From positions 496,001-560,000 of the forward strand of contig JAEUKI010000062.1 of the NCBI GenBank assembly GCA_016793325.1: a DNA stretch of 64,000 nt, read 5' to 3'. Positions 44,741-53,298 of the stretch are shown in pieces. The notes beneath the pieces are model-generated. The model saw only the letters and a program-made list of their open reading frames with translations, ran no database searches and had not been told where the DNA came from. How positions within the stretch are numbered: the stretch's first letter is position 1; each line of letters opens with the position of its first letter. A program made the translations under genes and the position numbers. The DNA comes from Myxococcales bacterium. GTDB lineage: Bacteria > Myxococcota_A > Polyangia > Polyangiales > Ga0077539.

Positions 44741-44940
44741 CCCTTTCTAGCCGCGAATCTCTCTGCGCAGCGTTCATCGCTGCGACGAGAGCGTGGATCA
44801 CGTCCCCGCTGCGAGAGCAGCCGAGCAGGCGTTCGAACGAACCGCTGTAGTCCTGCGCAGTCGAAGGCGATATCGCCCGAGAGAGACGAGAGCCGCGAGG
44901 CACCGACACTCGAACAACAGATTCGACGGAGAAATCAGCA
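44741..44940 (+). promoter_or_regulatory. Structured leader of rplC
   Basis: About 200 bases without an open frame of note. It holds a 7-base-pair hairpin with loop TTCAT (CGCAGCG 44766-44772, CGCTGCG 44778-44784) and a perfect 12-base palindrome GGCGATATCGCC (44866-44877). The Shine-Dalgarno GGAG sits near 44930. Ribosomal protein leaders often bind their product to control translation; this is a candidate for such a site, not a match to a known one. Confidence 0.45.
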
Positions 44941-45639
44941 ATGAACACGAACCTCGGACTCATCGGCCGCAAGCTCGGCTGCACCCAGCTCTTCACCGAC
45001 AGCGGCGCCGTTGTCCGCGTGACGGTGGTCGAAGTGGGCCCCTGCAAGGTCGTCCGCAAGCGCACCGAAGAGAAGGACGGCTACTCGGCCCTCCAGCTCT
45101 CGTTCGGCGAGAAGCGCGCGAAGAACGTGAACAAGCCCCTCAAGGGCTACTTCGCGAAGAACGGCGTCGAGACCAAGAAAGAGACCCGCAAGGGCCGCGA
45201 GGTCGACGTGCTCCCCGAGGTCCTGAAGGAGATCCGTCTCCCGGCGGCCGAAGCGGCCAAGTTCGAGGTCGGCCAGGTCCTGACTGCAGCGGACGTGTTC
45301 AAGGTCGGCCAGTTCGTCGACGCGACGGGTCTGTCGCGCGGCCGTGGGTTCTCGGGCGTGTTTCGTCGCCACAACTTTGCGGGCTTCGTCACGACGCACG
45401 GTACGCACGAGTACAAGCGCCACGGCGGCTCGATCGGTACGAACATGACCCCCGGCCGCACGCTCCCGGGCCTGAAGATGCCGGGACAGCACGGCAACAA
45501 GCGCACGACGCAGATCAACCTGAAGGTCGCCGAAGTGATCGCCGACAAGAACCTCGTCCTCATCGAGGGCTCGGTCCCGGGGTCGCGCAATCAGATCGTG
45601 ACGATCCGCGGCGCCGTGAAGAACGGCAAGCACGCGTGA
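44941..45639 (+). CDS. rplC: 50S ribosomal protein L3
   Basis: A 232-residue early-assembly protein of the large subunit whose loop reaches the peptidyl-transferase centre. The start NLGLIGRKLGCTQLFTDSGA is canonical, then VTVVEVGPCKVV, VDATGLSRGRGFSGVFRRHN, the loop HGTHEYKRHGGSIGTNMTPG, LPGLKMPGQHGNKRTTQINL, and a final strand VPGSRNQIVTIRGAVK. The family signature FxxGxxxRHxFxG is replaced by the related SGVFRRHNFAGF. The glutamine methylated in E. coli (in GQ near MAGQxG) is present in MPGQHG. Unusually, the gene is not followed by rplD, rplW or rplB, as in the S10 operon, but by rlmE after 12 bases. Confidence 0.97.
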   Translation: MNTNLGLIGRKLGCTQLFTDSGAVVRVTVVEVGPCKVVRKRTEEKDGYSALQLSFGEKRAKNVNKPLKGYFAKNGVETKKETRKGREVDVLPEVLKEIRLPAAEAAKFEVGQVLTAADVFKVGQFVDATGLSRGRGFSGVFRRHNFAGFVTTHGTHEYKRHGGSIGTNMTPGRTLPGLKMPGQHGNKRTTQINLKVAEVIADKNLVLIEGSVPGSRNQIVTIRGAVKNGKHA

Positions 45640-45651
45640 TACTGAGTCTGC

Positions 45652-46278
45652 GTGACCTACAAGCGTCCCGCTGACCGGTACACCAAAAAAGCGAAGGCCG
45701 AGGGCTTCGCGGCGCGCTCGGTGTACAAGCTCGAAGAGATCGACCGGCGCACCAAGCTCCTTCGACCGGGGATTCGAGTGCTCGATCTCGGCGCCGCGCC
45801 CGGCTCGTGGACGCAGTACGCGTCCCCCAAGGTGGGCTCGAAGGGCAAGATCATCGCGGTCGACCTCGAGCCGCTGCGCGTGAAGGTGGGGCCCAACGTC
45901 GAGGCGTTGATCATGGACGCGCTCGGCGACCTGTCGGTGCTCGATCCGTACGGGCCGTTCGACGTGGTGATGAGCGACATGGCTCCGCACACGACGGGCA
46001 TCGCGTTCGCGGACGCCGCGCGGTCCGAAGAGCTCGTCGAGCGCGTGCTCGACGTGTGCGAGCGCCTTCTGCTCCCGGGCGGAACGATGGTCGCCAAGAT
46101 CTTCCGCGGCGAGGGCTTCGAGCAAGTCCGCGCGCGCATGCGGACGCTCTTCGACGAGGTCCGCGTGATCAAGCCCGAGGCCTCGCGGCGCGAGAGCGTC
46201 GAGGCGTTTCTCGTGGGCGTCTCGCGGAAGCGACCGCCCGAGGCGCCAAAAGCAACGGCAGAAAAGGCCGCCACATGA
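45652..46278 (+). CDS. rlmE: 23S rRNA (uridine-2'-O-)-methyltransferase RlmE (FtsJ)
   Basis: A 208-residue S-adenosylmethionine enzyme that methylates U2552 in the A-loop of 23S rRNA. Motif I is LDLGAAPGSWTQYA. The catalytic tetrad is visible: Lys in AARSVYKLEEID, Asp in DVVMSDMAPHTTG, Lys in MVAKIFRGEGFE and Glu in RRESVEAFLVG. The start is GTG 45652, 12 bases after rplC, so both are likely on one transcript. L3 and the A-loop both lie near the peptidyl-transferase centre, giving the pair a shared role in late large-subunit maturation. Confidence 0.95.
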   Translation: MTYKRPADRYTKKAKAEGFAARSVYKLEEIDRRTKLLRPGIRVLDLGAAPGSWTQYASPKVGSKGKIIAVDLEPLRVKVGPNVEALIMDALGDLSVLDPYGPFDVVMSDMAPHTTGIAFADAARSEELVERVLDVCERLLLPGGTMVAKIFRGEGFEQVRARMRTLFDEVRVIKPEASRRESVEAFLVGVSRKRPPEAPKATAEKAAT

Positions 46279-46327
46279 TTGTGTGTGCGGTCGATCGCGC
46301 CCCGGCGCTCGTCGCGCGGGGGCCGCT

Positions 46328-47278
46328 GTGATCGCGTGCTACGGCGACGCGCTGATCGACTTGTTCGCGCTGCCCCCGGGCGCCGAGATCGACGAGGCGA
46401 CGTCGTTCGATCCGCACATCGGCGGCTCGACGTGCAACGTGGCGATCGTCGCTTCGCGCGCGGGCGCTTCGGTGCGGTTCATCGGCGCCGTCGGCGACGA
46501 TCGCTGGGCCGACCGACTGCGCCGCGCGCTCGTCGCTGAAGGGATCGACACGCGCGCGCTCGCGACGGTCGACGCGACGCGCACGCCCGTCACGTTCATC
46601 ACGACGCGCCCCGATGGAACCCGCGCGTTTCTCTCGTACCGCGCGGGCGGGGCCGACGGCGCGATGACCCCGGGTCACCTCGTGTACGACGCGCTCGACG
46701 GGGTCGAGTGGCTCCATCTCGCGTCGAGCAGCCTCCGCGCCGAGCCGCGCGCGAGCACGACGCGCGAGGTGCTTGCGCGGGCCGAGGCGCGAGGCGTTCG
46801 CGTGTCGCTCGACCTCAACGTTCGACCGGGGTTGTGGGCGTCGAAGGACGCTCTGCGCGGCGCGATCGACGCGCTCTGCAAGCGCGCGTCGCTCGTGAAG
46901 GCGAGCGAAGAAGACCTCGCGCTGCTCGGGCTCGCGCCGTCGCTCGAGGCCCTCGCGCGGCTCGCCCCGAGCGCGGCGTGCGTTCTCACACGCGCCGAGC
47001 GCGGAGCGAGCGCCCGGATCGGCGCGACCGAATTGAACGTCGCGGCTCCGCGGGTCGCCCTCGTCGACGCGACGGGCGCGGGCGACGCGTTCGTGGGGGC
47101 GCTCCTCGCGGGGATCGACCGCGAGGAGCGCGACCCGCTGGCGATCGACGCCGCGCGGTGGGAGGCCCTGCTCGCGCTCGCGTGTCGCGCGGGCGGCGCG
47201 TGCGTCACGAGCGTCGGCGCGACGAAGAGCGTGCATCGAGGGCTCTTCTCGGGCATGGTGGACGGCGAAACGTCGTGA
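46328..47278 (+). CDS. PfkB-family carbohydrate kinase
   Basis: About 316 residues from GTG 46328 (VIACYGDALIDLFALPPGAE); upstream in-frame codons are basic and unlike the family. The PfkB signature 1 region is HIGGSTCNVAIVASRAGASV, with RFIGAVGDDRWADRL behind it, and signature 2 is LVDATGAGDAFVGALLAGI, whose Asp is the catalytic base. SLDLNVRPGLW and the asparagine region VKASEEDLALLG fit fructokinase- and ribokinase-like enzymes. The substrate is unknown. It lies 49 bases after rlmE and its stop overlaps the DUF971 start (GTGA). Confidence 0.9.
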   Translation: MIACYGDALIDLFALPPGAEIDEATSFDPHIGGSTCNVAIVASRAGASVRFIGAVGDDRWADRLRRALVAEGIDTRALATVDATRTPVTFITTRPDGTRAFLSYRAGGADGAMTPGHLVYDALDGVEWLHLASSSLRAEPRASTTREVLARAEARGVRVSLDLNVRPGLWASKDALRGAIDALCKRASLVKASEEDLALLGLAPSLEALARLAPSAACVLTRAERGASARIGATELNVAAPRVALVDATGAGDAFVGALLAGIDREERDPLAIDAARWEALLALACRAGGACVTSVGATKSVHRGLFSGMVDGETS

Positions 47279-47607
47279 GCGAAACGCAGGTATTTGCAAC
47301 AGAGGTCCGCGCGCCCCGCGGCGCCGACGTGACCGAGGTGCTCTGGTCGGACGGGTCGGTCACGCGCGTAGCCAACGAGTTTCTGCGGGGCTATTGCCCG
47401 TGCGCTGGGTGCCAAGGGCACTCAGGAACCATCGCGTTTCGCGCTGGTGGAAATGCGGAGATCGACGACATCGTCGAGGTGGGCAACTACGCGCTCTGCT
47501 TTCGATGGGGCGACGGACACGACTCGGGCATCTACACGTGGGAGTACCTGCGACGGCTCGGCGCACACGCAGCGCAGTCTGGCCGAGAAGGTGTGTTGCC
47601 GCGCTGA
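47275..47607 (+). CDS. DUF971 (GBBH-like N-terminal) protein
   Basis: A 110-residue single-domain protein: EVLWSDGSVTRVANEFLRGY, the CPCAGCQG cysteine motif (LRxxCPCAxC in the family), then DIVEVGNYALCFRWGDGHDSGIYTWEYLR. This is the DUF971 fold found fused to gamma-butyrobetaine hydroxylase and, alone, near Fe-S assembly genes such as mrp/apbC. The cysteines could bind zinc or iron. The GTG start overlaps the kinase stop by four bases. No Fe-S genes are in this window. Confidence 0.88.
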   Translation: MSETQVFATEVRAPRGADVTEVLWSDGSVTRVANEFLRGYCPCAGCQGHSGTIAFRAGGNAEIDDIVEVGNYALCFRWGDGHDSGIYTWEYLRRLGAHAAQSGREGVLPR

Positions 47608-47632
47608 GCGGGCTGATAGACTCACTCGCAAC

Positions 47633-48001
47633 GTGAATCCGATTCTTGTCGTCGAGGACTCGGCTGCGATGCGGGCGTACGTTCGTGCGGCGCTCGAAGC
47701 CGGCGGGCACGAGGTGGTCGAGGCGACGTCGGGGCTCGACGCGCTGAGGCTGCTGCCCCGAGGGCCGTACGCCGCAGTCGTCACGGACATCAACATGCCC
47801 GACCTCTCGGGGCTCGAGCTGGTGAGCGTGATTCGTCGAAGCAGCCATCGTGCGACCCCCATCGTGCTGATCAGCACCGAGGGGCGAGAGAGCGATCGAG
47901 CGCGCGGGTTGTCGCTCGGCGCAAACGCGTACGTCACCAAGCCGTTCGCGCCCGCAGCGCTGCTCGCGACCATCGAGCCGCTGCTCGCGTCGGCCGGTTG
48001 A
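47633..48001 (+). CDS. CheY-like single-domain response regulator
   Basis: A 122-residue receiver from GTG 47633. The acidic pair is ILVVEDSAAMR, the phospho-acceptor D52 is in VVTDINMPDLSG, the switch Thr/Ser is in IVLISTEG, and the lysine is in YVTKPFA. This is a complete active site. It lies 25 bases before cheA and is probably a phosphorylation target of that kinase. A TAGACT hexamer (47617-47622) ends 10 bases before the GTG, suggesting that the che transcript starts here with almost no leader. Confidence 0.93.
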   Translation: MNPILVVEDSAAMRAYVRAALEAGGHEVVEATSGLDALRLLPRGPYAAVVTDINMPDLSGLELVSVIRRSSHRATPIVLISTEGRESDRARGLSLGANAYVTKPFAPAALLATIEPLLASAG

Positions 48002-48026
48002 TGCGAGAGGGGCGGAGACATCGACG

Positions 48027-50246
48027 ATGAACGCAAGCGACGCGAAGGACGAGTTTTTCGGCGAGGCGCAAGAGCTGATCGACGCGCTCGCGCGCGATCT
48101 GCTCGCGCTCGAGACGTCGTCTCGCGCGGGCGGCGACGACCCCGAGCTCGTCAACGACATCTTTCGAAGCGTCCACACGCTCAAGGGATTGTCGGGGCTG
48201 TTCGGGCTCAACCGCCTCGGCTCGCTGACGCACGAGCTCGAGAACCGCCTCGACGACATGCGCATGGGGCGCTTGAGCGTGAGCACGTCGGTGCTCGACG
48301 TTTTGTTTCGCGCCGTTGAATTGTTGGGCCGGATGCTCGCGGCCGCGCGCCGCGGCGAAGCCGACGACGACAGCGAGCTGCCCTCGCTGCTCGCGAGCTT
48401 GAAGACCGCCGGTGCGTCGAAGGACCAGCGCGCGGACGACGAGCTCGCGGCGTTCGAGCTCGACCCCGACATCGTCCGCGTGCTCACGGAGCACGAAGAG
48501 CATCGGCTGCGCACGAACGTCCGCAACGGGACGCCGCTGTATCGACTGCGGGCGCGGTTTCCGATCGATCGGATCGACAAGGCGCTCGACGAGCTCAAGC
48601 AGCTCGCCAAGCCGCTCGGCGAGATCATCGCGTATCTGCCCACCGGGGATCTGCCCGCGGACGGGACGCTCTTCGAGCTCGACATTCTCTATGCGAGCGC
48701 GACGCCGCTCGAGCAGCTCCGCCATCGGCTCGAAGGACAAGACGTCGCGATTCATCGGATCAGCCGCAAGAGCGCGGCGTCGCACACGAGCTTGCCCGCG
48801 GCGCCCGACGTGCCGGTGCAGGCTGCGCTCCCGCCGCCGCCTCGCGCGCCGAGCGACACCGCCCGCGATTCGGTGCCGCTGTCGCTCGACAAGCCGTTTG
48901 TCGACTCGACGACGAACGAGCGCGCGGCCCTCCAAGAGCCTCGCCACGGCGGAGGGATCAAGACGCCAGTGCCGCCGAAGCCCGAAGAAGAGGGCTCGCG
49001 CGCGGCGCTCGCAGGGCGCATGGCGCACACGGTGCGCGTCGACATTCGCCGCCTCGATCACTTGATGAACGTCCTCGGAGAGCTCGCGATCGTGCGCGGA
49101 TCGCTCGCGCGATTGACCGAGCGACTGAGGCAGCACGCGACGTTTCGTGACCTCACGACGGAGCTCCATCGCTTGCATCGCGCGTTCGATCGCAACCTCG
49201 CGGAGATGCAGTCGGGCATCCTCGAGGTGCGGATGGTCCCGCTCGGGCAGGTGTTCGAGCGGCTCGCGCGCGCGGTCCGGCAGATCGCACGGCAGAACGA
49301 CAAAGAAATCAGGCTCGTCGTCACGGGCGCCGAGACCGAGGTCGACAAGCTCATCGTCGAAGAGCTCTCCGATCCGCTGCTTCACATCGTACGCAACTCG
49401 ATCGATCACGGGATCGAGCCGCAGAGCGAGCGGGCGGCCCTCGGAAAGCCGGTCGAAGGCACGATCGCGCTCAACGCGTTTCAAGCGGGCAATCACGTGA
49501 TCATCGAGATCGAAGACGACGGCGCTGGCGTCGACCACGATCGGGTGATCGCGACGGCGCTCCGGCGCGGGCTCCTCACCGAAGAGCAGGCGCGCGAGAT
49601 CGCGCCGCGCGACGCGATCAACTACCTGTTTCTTCCGGGCTTCTCTACGCGCGAGGCGGTCACCGACCTCTCGGGCCGCGGCGTCGGCCTCGACGTCGTC
49701 AAGACCAACATCGCGCGCCTCGGCGGCGTCGTCGACGTCCAGAGCGAGCGCGGGATCGGAACGAAGTTCACGATCACGCTCCCGATCACGCTCGCGATTC
49801 TTCGAGCGCTCCTCCTCGGCGTCTCGGGTCGCACCTACGCGCTGCCGCTCTCGTCCGTCGCCGAGGCCACGGTCCTCGACGCCCGCGCGATTCGCACCGT
49901 CGAAGGCCGCGAAGTCACCTCGCTCCGCGGCGAGACCCTCCCGCTCTGCCGTCTCGAGCGACTGTTCGGCCACGATCGAACGGCCAAGACCAACACTCGC
50001 TCGTACATCGTCGTGGTCGCGCTCGGCGGACGACGCGTCGGCATCGTCGTCGACGAGCTCTTCGGCCAACAAGACATCGTGATCAAGGCGCTCGGCCCGT
50101 CGCTCTCGTCGGTCCGAGGATTCGCGGGCGCGACGGATCTCGGCGACCAACGCGTCGGGCTCGTCCTCGACGCCGCAGCGCTGCTCGACGAAGTGCTCTC
50201 CTCGGGCGAGCGCCGCGGAATGGAGGCGTACAGTGTCGGGCGGTAA
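48027..50246 (+). CDS. cheA: Chemosensory histidine kinase CheA
   Basis: A 739-residue kinase. The P1/Hpt domain has the phosphorylated H50 in DIFRSVHTLKGLSGLFG. Residues about 155-260 form a ferredoxin-like P2-type region (EEHRLRTNVRNGTPLYRLRA, then LGEIIAYLPTGDLPADG). A Pro-rich linker of about 80 follows. P3 dimerisation (VRVDIRRLDHLMNVLGELAI) precedes the P4 ATPase domain, with the N box HIVRNSIDHGIEP, G1 EIEDDGAGVDHD and G2 DLSGRGVGLDVVKTNI. The CheW-like P5 domain starts near 600 (LLGVSGRTYALPLSSVAEAT). There is no fused receiver, unlike FrzE-type kinases. Its last 14 bases overlap the first cheW. Confidence 0.96.
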   Translation: MNASDAKDEFFGEAQELIDALARDLLALETSSRAGGDDPELVNDIFRSVHTLKGLSGLFGLNRLGSLTHELENRLDDMRMGRLSVSTSVLDVLFRAVELLGRMLAAARRGEADDDSELPSLLASLKTAGASKDQRADDELAAFELDPDIVRVLTEHEEHRLRTNVRNGTPLYRLRARFPIDRIDKALDELKQLAKPLGEIIAYLPTGDLPADGTLFELDILYASATPLEQLRHRLEGQDVAIHRISRKSAASHTSLPAAPDVPVQAALPPPPRAPSDTARDSVPLSLDKPFVDSTTNERAALQEPRHGGGIKTPVPPKPEEEGSRAALAGRMAHTVRVDIRRLDHLMNVLGELAIVRGSLARLTERLRQHATFRDLTTELHRLHRAFDRNLAEMQSGILEVRMVPLGQVFERLARAVRQIARQNDKEIRLVVTGAETEVDKLIVEELSDPLLHIVRNSIDHGIEPQSERAALGKPVEGTIALNAFQAGNHVIIEIEDDGAGVDHDRVIATALRRGLLTEEQAREIAPRDAINYLFLPGFSTREAVTDLSGRGVGLDVVKTNIARLGGVVDVQSERGIGTKFTITLPITLAILRALLLGVSGRTYALPLSSVAEATVLDARAIRTVEGREVTSLRGETLPLCRLERLFGHDRTAKTNTRSYIVVVALGGRRVGIVVDELFGQQDIVIKALGPSLSSVRGFAGATDLGDQRVGLVLDAAALLDEVLSSGERRGMEAYSVGR

Positions 50247-50763
50247 GCTCTCTCGCGAGCTCTCGACGCCGCGCGCGTCCCGTGCGCGCGCGCTGCCGAG
50301 CGGCGAAGACCGCGAAGAATACCTTGGATTTCGCGCGGACAAAGAGATGTTCGCCGTGTCCCTCGCGCTCGTGCGCGAGATCCTGAAGCCCCCGCCCATC
50401 ACCGAGGTCCCGAGGGCGCGACGCGACATCCTCGGGATCGTCTCCGTGCGCGGTCAGATCACGACCGTCATCGATTTGCGCCGGAGGCTCAACCTTCGCG
50501 CGACCGATCCCACGATTTCGTCCCGCGTGCTCCTCGTGCAGGGCAACGACGAGGTCCTCGGGTTGCTCGTCGACGAGGTCACGCAGGTTTACCGACTGTC
50601 TCCGCTCGAGATCGAACCGGCGACCTCGGTGCTCGGCGCCAACGTCGGGTCCCACGTCGCGGGCATCGGTCGCCCTCGGATGCGCGGACTCCGCGGCGAA
50701 GTGCAAAACGCCTCTGAAGAGGTCCTGATTCTGCTCGATCTCGCGGCGCTGCTCAGCAGCTAG
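50233..50763 (+). CDS. cheW: CheW-like coupling protein 1
   Basis: A 176-residue protein with a CheW domain from about residue 28: EEYLGFRADKEMFAVSLALV, then REILKPPPITEVPRARRDIL, IVSVRGQITTVIDLRRRLNL, EVLGLLVDEVTQVYRLSP and LILLDLAALLS. The first 25 residues are a basic extension. The start is GTG 50233, 14 bases inside cheA. CheW links CheA to receptors. In this cluster there are two CheW proteins but no receptor gene, so the partner of each is unclear. Confidence 0.93.
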   Translation: MSGGKLSRELSTPRASRARALPSGEDREEYLGFRADKEMFAVSLALVREILKPPPITEVPRARRDILGIVSVRGQITTVIDLRRRLNLRATDPTISSRVLLVQGNDEVLGLLVDEVTQVYRLSPLEIEPATSVLGANVGSHVAGIGRPRMRGLRGEVQNASEEVLILLDLAALLSS

Positions 50764-50821
50764 ACGCTCGCGCCCGCTCCCAACCCTTCGAACCGCACTC
50801 TCCACAGGACGATAGCTCTCC

Positions 50822-51343
50822 GTGCAACCCAAGCGCGCCTCGCAACAGCAAGGACGAAAGATCGCAGAGGTCAGCCTCGTCGGCTTTCGTGTGGCCGACG
50901 GCAGCTTCGCGGTCGAGGTCAACGTCGTCCGAGAGATCCTGGCGCCGGCGCAGCTCGTCACCGTTCCGGACGCAGCCAAGATCGTCCTCGGCGTGATCGA
51001 GCACCGAGGGCACGTCGTTCCCATCGTCGACTTGCGAAAGCGCTTCGGCTTCGCGCCGTACTCGACCGCGCGCCGCGCCAAATGGATCGTCGTCGAAGGC
51101 GGCGCCGGCTGGCTCGGCCTCGCTGTGGACGAGGTCACCGAAGTGTTTCGCGTCGACCCGTCGCACGAGCGAACGCCGCCGCGCGTCGGTCCTGGCGACG
51201 TCGCGCAGGGCTTCACCAAGGTCTACGCGTACGAGGGGCGCCTCGTGATGCAGCTCGATTTGAAGGCGCTCGCGCGCGCCATCGAAGAGAACACGATCTC
51301 GGCGTTGCCCTCGTTCGCCGCGGGCAAGGACGGGGTCGAATGA
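50822..51343 (+). CDS. cheW: CheW-like coupling protein 2
   Basis: A 173-residue CheW domain protein from GTG 50822: IAEVSLVGFRVADGSFAVEV, then NVVREILAPAQLVTVPDAAK, VIEHRGHVVPIVDLRKRFGF, GWLGLAVDEVTEVFRVDPS and VMQLDLKALARAI. It is only moderately like the first CheW, which suggests different partners rather than a recent duplicate. The gap after cheW1 is 58 bases. Its stop overlaps the HEAT-repeat gene as ATGA, so the latter is translationally coupled to it. Confidence 0.93.
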   Translation: MQPKRASQQQGRKIAEVSLVGFRVADGSFAVEVNVVREILAPAQLVTVPDAAKIVLGVIEHRGHVVPIVDLRKRFGFAPYSTARRAKWIVVEGGAGWLGLAVDEVTEVFRVDPSHERTPPRVGPGDVAQGFTKVYAYEGRLVMQLDLKALARAIEENTISALPSFAAGKDGVE

Positions 51344-53298
51344 CGCTCCCTGCGCTCCGACACCCCGACGCAGAGATCCGACGCCAGTGCATCGCGTCTC
51401 TCTCGGGAACGGACGTCGATCACGAGCGCGACGCGCTGCTCGCGCTGCTCGATGATCCCGATTGGCGCGTTCGTCGCGAGGTCGCCCTCGCGATCGCGCG
51501 GGCGTCGGACGTGCGCGGGTCGGTCGTTCCCCTCGTCGAGTCCGTCGAGCGCGGCGACGTCGCGCGCCGCAACGCAGCGATGGAGGCGCTTCGGCAGATC
51601 GGTCGAAGCGTCGCCCCCGTCCTGCTCGCGCGACTCACCGTAGTCGAGGCCAACGCGCGTCGCTTCTTGGTCGAGCTCCTCGCCGACGTGGGTGACGAAT
51701 CCGCCGTGGGTCCGCTCGAGCAATTGCTCTCGGGCGACGACGCGAACGTCGCGCACGCCGCCGCGGAGTCTCTCGCGCGCATCAGCGCTCCCTCGGCCGA
51801 ACGCGCGCTCGTCCGCGCGCTCGACAACCCCGAAGCCGTCGTGCGACTCGCGGTGCTGCAGGCGTTCGCCGCGCGTCGACGCGCGCTCCAGTGGTCGCTC
51901 GTCGAGCCGCTCATCAGCGACCCGATCTGTCGTCGCGCCGCGCTCCTCGCGGCCGCGCTGTGCGCCGAGTCCGCAGCGCTCGACGCGATCCTTCGCGCGC
52001 TCATCGCCGGAGGACCGCTCGTCAGCGCCGCTGTGCTCGCGCTCGCGCAGCGGCTCGACTCGGGCATCGACGCGGACGCGCGCGACAAGATGCTCGCGGT
52101 CGGCGCGCCCTCGGTCCTCATCGACGTCGCCGATCACGGAACGAGCCCCGACGCGCGCCGCGCCGCGCTCAAGTGTCTCCGCACGACGCCGGTGCCCGAG
52201 GCCATCGCCGTGGTGTTGGCCTCCGTCGATTTGCCCGAGACCGCGAGCGTGGCCGAAGGCGTCGTCGACGCGTTCGGGCCCGAAGCCGTCGACGTCGCGC
52301 TGCGATGCGCGCCCGCGCTCGGTCGCGCAGGCGTCGTCGCGCTGCTCCGTTGGTCCGATGGCCGCGTGCCAGACAACTCTGCAAACGCGCTCGTCGCGAT
52401 CGCCGAGCGCTGGCTCGACGGCGGTGTGCGGAGCATCGCGCTGTGGGAGACCGTCGCTTCGAGGGGCGATCGCGCTTCGGCCGAGCGCCTCGTGGCGCGG
52501 ATCTGCAGCCGCGCGGCGACGCTCGATTCGCAGGAGATCGCCTCGTCGATCGAGCGCGTCGTGCAGCGGTTTCCCGAGGTCGCCGCCGGGCTCGCGTCAG
52601 TGCCCGTGCAGTCGACCCTCGGCGTCGTGATCGCGACGTCCATGGCCCGCGCAGGCCTCGCCGTTGACGAGCTCGCGCTTCGCGACGCGCTCGGCTCGCA
52701 GGACGCTCGGCTTCGCGCCGGTGCGCTCCGCGCGCTGTCCATCGTCGACCCGCGTCGCACGCTCGACGCGCTCGCGTTCGCGCTCGCGGACGAAGACCCC
52801 ACGGTCCAAACCGCCGCGGCCGAAGTGCTCGGGCAGCGCGGCGACGGACGCGAGATGCTCGTCGCGTCCCTCGGCGCATCGGATCCGCGTGTTCGTCGCG
52901 CTGCCGTGTGGGCCGTCGCGCGATGGAGCGACGGCATCTCGCGCGTTCGTCCGTTGCTCGACGATCCCGAGCCCGCCGTCGTGCTCGGAACCATGGAAGC
53001 CCTCGGCGACTCGCTGCGGACCTCGGACCTCGAGCGTCTCTGTTCGCACGCGGACGCGGACGTCGTCACCCAAGCGCTCGCGTCGCTCCGCCACTCGGAC
53101 CCTTCGCGCGCCGCGACGATGGCCGAGAGGCTGCTCTCGCACGCGATCTGGTCGGTGCGACTCGAGGCCGTTCGCGCCCTCGTCGGCGCAGGCCCCGCGG
53201 CGCGCGAGCGGCTCGAGCGCGCGCGCAACGCCGAGCGCGACGAGCTCGTCGTCGAGGCGATCGACGCGGCGCTCTCGCACAACGAGGGGGGGCGATGA
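51340..53298 (+). CDS. HEAT-repeat protein inside the che cluster
   Basis: A 652-residue protein made almost wholly of HEAT-type helical repeats: LRHPDAEIRRQCIASLSGTD, LLDDPDWRVRREVALAIARA, LLSGDDANVAHAAAESLARI, ALDNPEAVVRLAVLQAFAAR, ALADEDPTVQTAAAEVLGQR and LGASDPRVRRAAVWAVARWS. There is no signal peptide or membrane helix, so it is cytoplasmic. Both ends overlap che genes by four bases (ATGA with cheW2 before and cheR after), so it is part of the system. At least one Myxococcus xanthus chemosensory system is known to include a HEAT-repeat protein. A role as scaffold or input for CheA in place of a receptor is inference. Confidence 0.88.
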   Translation: MTLPALRHPDAEIRRQCIASLSGTDVDHERDALLALLDDPDWRVRREVALAIARASDVRGSVVPLVESVERGDVARRNAAMEALRQIGRSVAPVLLARLTVVEANARRFLVELLADVGDESAVGPLEQLLSGDDANVAHAAAESLARISAPSAERALVRALDNPEAVVRLAVLQAFAARRRALQWSLVEPLISDPICRRAALLAAALCAESAALDAILRALIAGGPLVSAAVLALAQRLDSGIDADARDKMLAVGAPSVLIDVADHGTSPDARRAALKCLRTTPVPEAIAVVLASVDLPETASVAEGVVDAFGPEAVDVALRCAPALGRAGVVALLRWSDGRVPDNSANALVAIAERWLDGGVRSIALWETVASRGDRASAERLVARICSRAATLDSQEIASSIERVVQRFPEVAAGLASVPVQSTLGVVIATSMARAGLAVDELALRDALGSQDARLRAGALRALSIVDPRRTLDALAFALADEDPTVQTAAAEVLGQRGDGREMLVASLGASDPRVRRAAVWAVARWSDGISRVRPLLDDPEPAVVLGTMEALGDSLRTSDLERLCSHADADVVTQALASLRHSDPSRAATMAERLLSHAIWSVRLEAVRALVGAGPAARERLERARNAERDELVVEAIDAALSHNEGGR

